This document shows, piece by piece, positions 62,757 to 64,000 of a stretch of 64,000 bases of DNA (position 1 is its first letter; the number at the start of each line of letters is the position of its first letter). A program made the translations under genes and the position numbers. The DNA is taken from NCBI GenBank assembly GCA_015057445.1, contig SVEI01000002.1:40905-104904 (forward strand). Reading direction: 5' to 3'. Below the pieces are notes generated by a model. It worked only from the letters and a program-made list of their open reading frames with translations, was not told where the DNA came from and made no database searches. The DNA is from Lachnospiraceae bacterium (lineage in GTDB: Bacteria > Bacillota > Clostridia > Lachnospirales > Lachnospiraceae).

Positions 62757-64000
62757 GTGAAAAGAAATTTAAAAGTTACAATTTCTGCTCTTGCAGTAAT
62801 GCTTGTTATGGCTTTAACTGTTACCGTTGTATCCTTCTCTCTTGCTGATAATGAGAACAAGGGTGAACTTGTGGATGAGGCAGCTTTTGTTGCTGCAGCA
62901 GTAGATACAAACACTAATATTGATAACATTATTGAGAATTCTTATATGACAGGAGAAGGTGCTGATCCTATATATAGAATTGTTGAAATTGGTTCAGGAA
63001 ATCCATCAAGCTTAAAGGCGTTGGTAGAAAATGGTGGATTTGAGAATTTTGTAATCAATGGTAATACAACGTTAGATAGTATAACAATTACTGATGCTGA
63101 GGGTCTTGAATCAGAGATTCCAGCAATTATGAATGCAGAATGTATTACATATGAGTTCTTCAAGGCATCTGACGTTGAAGATAGTAATGAGACAGCCTTA
63201 GCAGCTATTTCAAAAGCGGACTTTATATATGTAAGCAACGATTCATCTAGTCCATATAGTACTTCAAATGATATGGGTGAGGAATTATACAATATCCTTC
63301 ATACATATGCAGTTGGAGATTATAAACCATTTATAATTGATGATATTGGTGATTCAGATAGCTCTGGAAATGGTGGCGAAGGTGGTAACGTTGGAAATAC
63401 ATATAGTATGTCAGGGCTTGTTACTAATGTGTTTGATAAGACAGGTAAGCGTTATTATACATTCAAGTGGAATACTGCTACACATACTGCAGAAGAATTC
63501 TTAACTCACGTTAATGGTTCACCTTATTTGGGTATTAATGGTGATAAGAAGGCAGATAGATGGACAAAAGTTACTGCTAAAGCAAATATAACAGATGGTG
63601 TATTAGCAGAGGATGCAGTAAAATATGACATGGCTGAAGTGTTAGTTATATCTAATGGAACTCAGTCAATGGCCCCAGCTATTTTTGCAGATTTTGATGC
63701 ACCGCTTACTGATGTTGTAGATTTAACAGGAGCAGATATGACTGGAGAAATCTATGATATTAAGACTGGTGATAAGTTATTGTATCGTAATGGTTATAAT
63801 GCTAGATACGATCGTCCAGAGTATGTAAGAGTAACAGAGGTACTCATCAGTGATTTAGCGGACGTATCACTTGATAGTTATGATTTAGTAATTATCGAGC
63901 CAGATTGTAATGTTGAAATTACAGATGCTGTCTACAAGAAATTTGCGGCAGCAATGTATGGTAGTGTTAATATGATTTATCCAGCTTCACTTTCTACTGG
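62757..64000 (+). CDS. Secreted protein of the pilus locus, 5' part
   Basis: Not listed in the ORF track because it runs off the window. GTG at 62757 with AAGGAGGT 8 bases upstream; the frame is open to the end (about 414 codons). Signal peptide or anchor: MKRNLKVTISALAVMLVMALTVTVVSFSLA. The rest is extracellular: YRIVEIGSGNPSSLKALV, a Gly/Asn-rich linker (GNGGEGGNVGN, about 205), then SLDSYDLVIIEPDCNVEI. I see a loose resemblance to the DUF5057 type of clostridial surface protein but cannot confirm it. By position it may be the pilus-associated adhesin, like PilY1 in other systems; that is inference. Confidence 0.7.
   Translation, partial: MKRNLKVTISALAVMLVMALTVTVVSFSLADNENKGELVDEAAFVAAAVDTNTNIDNIIENSYMTGEGADPIYRIVEIGSGNPSSLKALVENGGFENFVINGNTTLDSITITDAEGLESEIPAIMNAECITYEFFKASDVEDSNETALAAISKADFIYVSNDSSSPYSTSNDMGEELYNILHTYAVGDYKPFIIDDIGDSDSSGNGGEGGNVGNTYSMSGLVTNVFDKTGKRYYTFKWNTATHTAEEFLTHVNGSPYLGINGDKKADRWTKVTAKANITDGVLAEDAVKYDMAEVLVISNGTQSMAPAIFADFDAPLTDVVDLTGADMTGEIYDIKTGDKLLYRNGYNARYDRPEYVRVTEVLISDLADVSLDSYDLVIIEPDCNVEITDAVYKKFAAAMYGSVNMIYPASLST

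Noticed and set aside
1-64000. CRISPR arrays, tRNA/rRNA genes, transposases, phage genes
   Set aside because: Scanned for spaced direct repeats, cloverleaf-like segments and transposase or integrase motifs; none found.

Overview
The window reads as a chromosomal segment of a low-GC Gram-positive anaerobe, most likely a member of the Clostridia close to Lachnospiraceae. Supporting signs are the AT-rich codon use (AGA for Arg, ATA and CTT common), strong AGGAGG-type ribosome binding sites, frequent TTG/GTG starts, the Gram-positive PolC polymerase, RNase J, IreB, a PrkC/Stp pair, a SigK-type sporulation sigma factor and Bacillus/Clostridium-type gene order. Family names rest on motif recognition in the translations; no database search was possible. 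No tRNA, rRNA, CRISPR array, insertion sequence or phage gene was seen.

Layout. (1) 1-3707: end of dtd, then a MoxR ATPase / DUF58 / membrane protein (DUF4129-like tail) operon. (2) 3714-5330: glgA with its own promoter and terminator, followed by a structured spacer and the rqcH (NFACT) gene. (3) 7431-23668: one long housekeeping run, yicC-gmk-rpoZ-murE-priA-def-fmt-rsmB-rlmN-stp-prkC-rsgA-rpe-thiN-putP, which closely follows the Bacillus ylo cluster except that remA and coaBC are missing and murE sits in the coaBC position. (4) 23780-28509: a tail-to-tail pair of RlmH-type proteins, a Cof-type HAD phosphatase, and a degenerate PEP-synthase-like protein with an alpha/beta hydrolase. (5) 28534-40757: bactofilin-pyrH-frr-uppS-cdsA-dxr-rseP-ispG-polC, a run joining ribosome recycling, undecaprenyl and phospholipid synthesis, the MEP isoprenoid pathway and replication. 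(6) 40762-46404: ireB-ruvX-DUF1292-rnjA-ylbF-(short MltG-like)-trmR-trhP, i.e. kinase signalling, rRNA/mRNA processing and wobble-uridine hydroxylation/methylation of tRNA. SigK is encoded convergently and overlaps trhP. (7) 47099-64000: a CPBP protease, then a type IV pilus cluster: pilB, pilT, pilC, major pilin, prepilin peptidase, a PilM-PilN fusion, a PilO-like protein, four minor-pilin/PilX-like proteins (one of 1027 residues) and a large secreted protein that runs off the window.

The genes connect in several ways. The Stp/PrkC pair reads cell-wall state through PASTA domains, and IreB is the known substrate type of such kinases. MurE, UppS, the MltG-like protein and the bactofilin all concern the envelope. 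TrhP and TrmR act in succession on tRNA U34. The pilus genes form a near-complete machine: assembly and retraction ATPases, platform, alignment subcomplex, peptidase and pilins.

The most striking observation is the RlmH pair at about 24.2 kb. One copy keeps the SAM-binding knot but lacks the C-terminal tail. The facing copy has lost the SAM knot but ends in a canonical tail. Because RlmH builds a composite active site from two protomers, this looks like a homodimeric enzyme that may have split into an obligate heterodimer. Other notable points are the PilM-PilN fusion, the very large minor pilins, an EF-hand-like loop in a pseudopilin, the PEP-synthase-like protein lacking its catalytic histidine, a SigK without a pro-sequence, and structured RNA between glgA and rqcH and around the major pilin gene.
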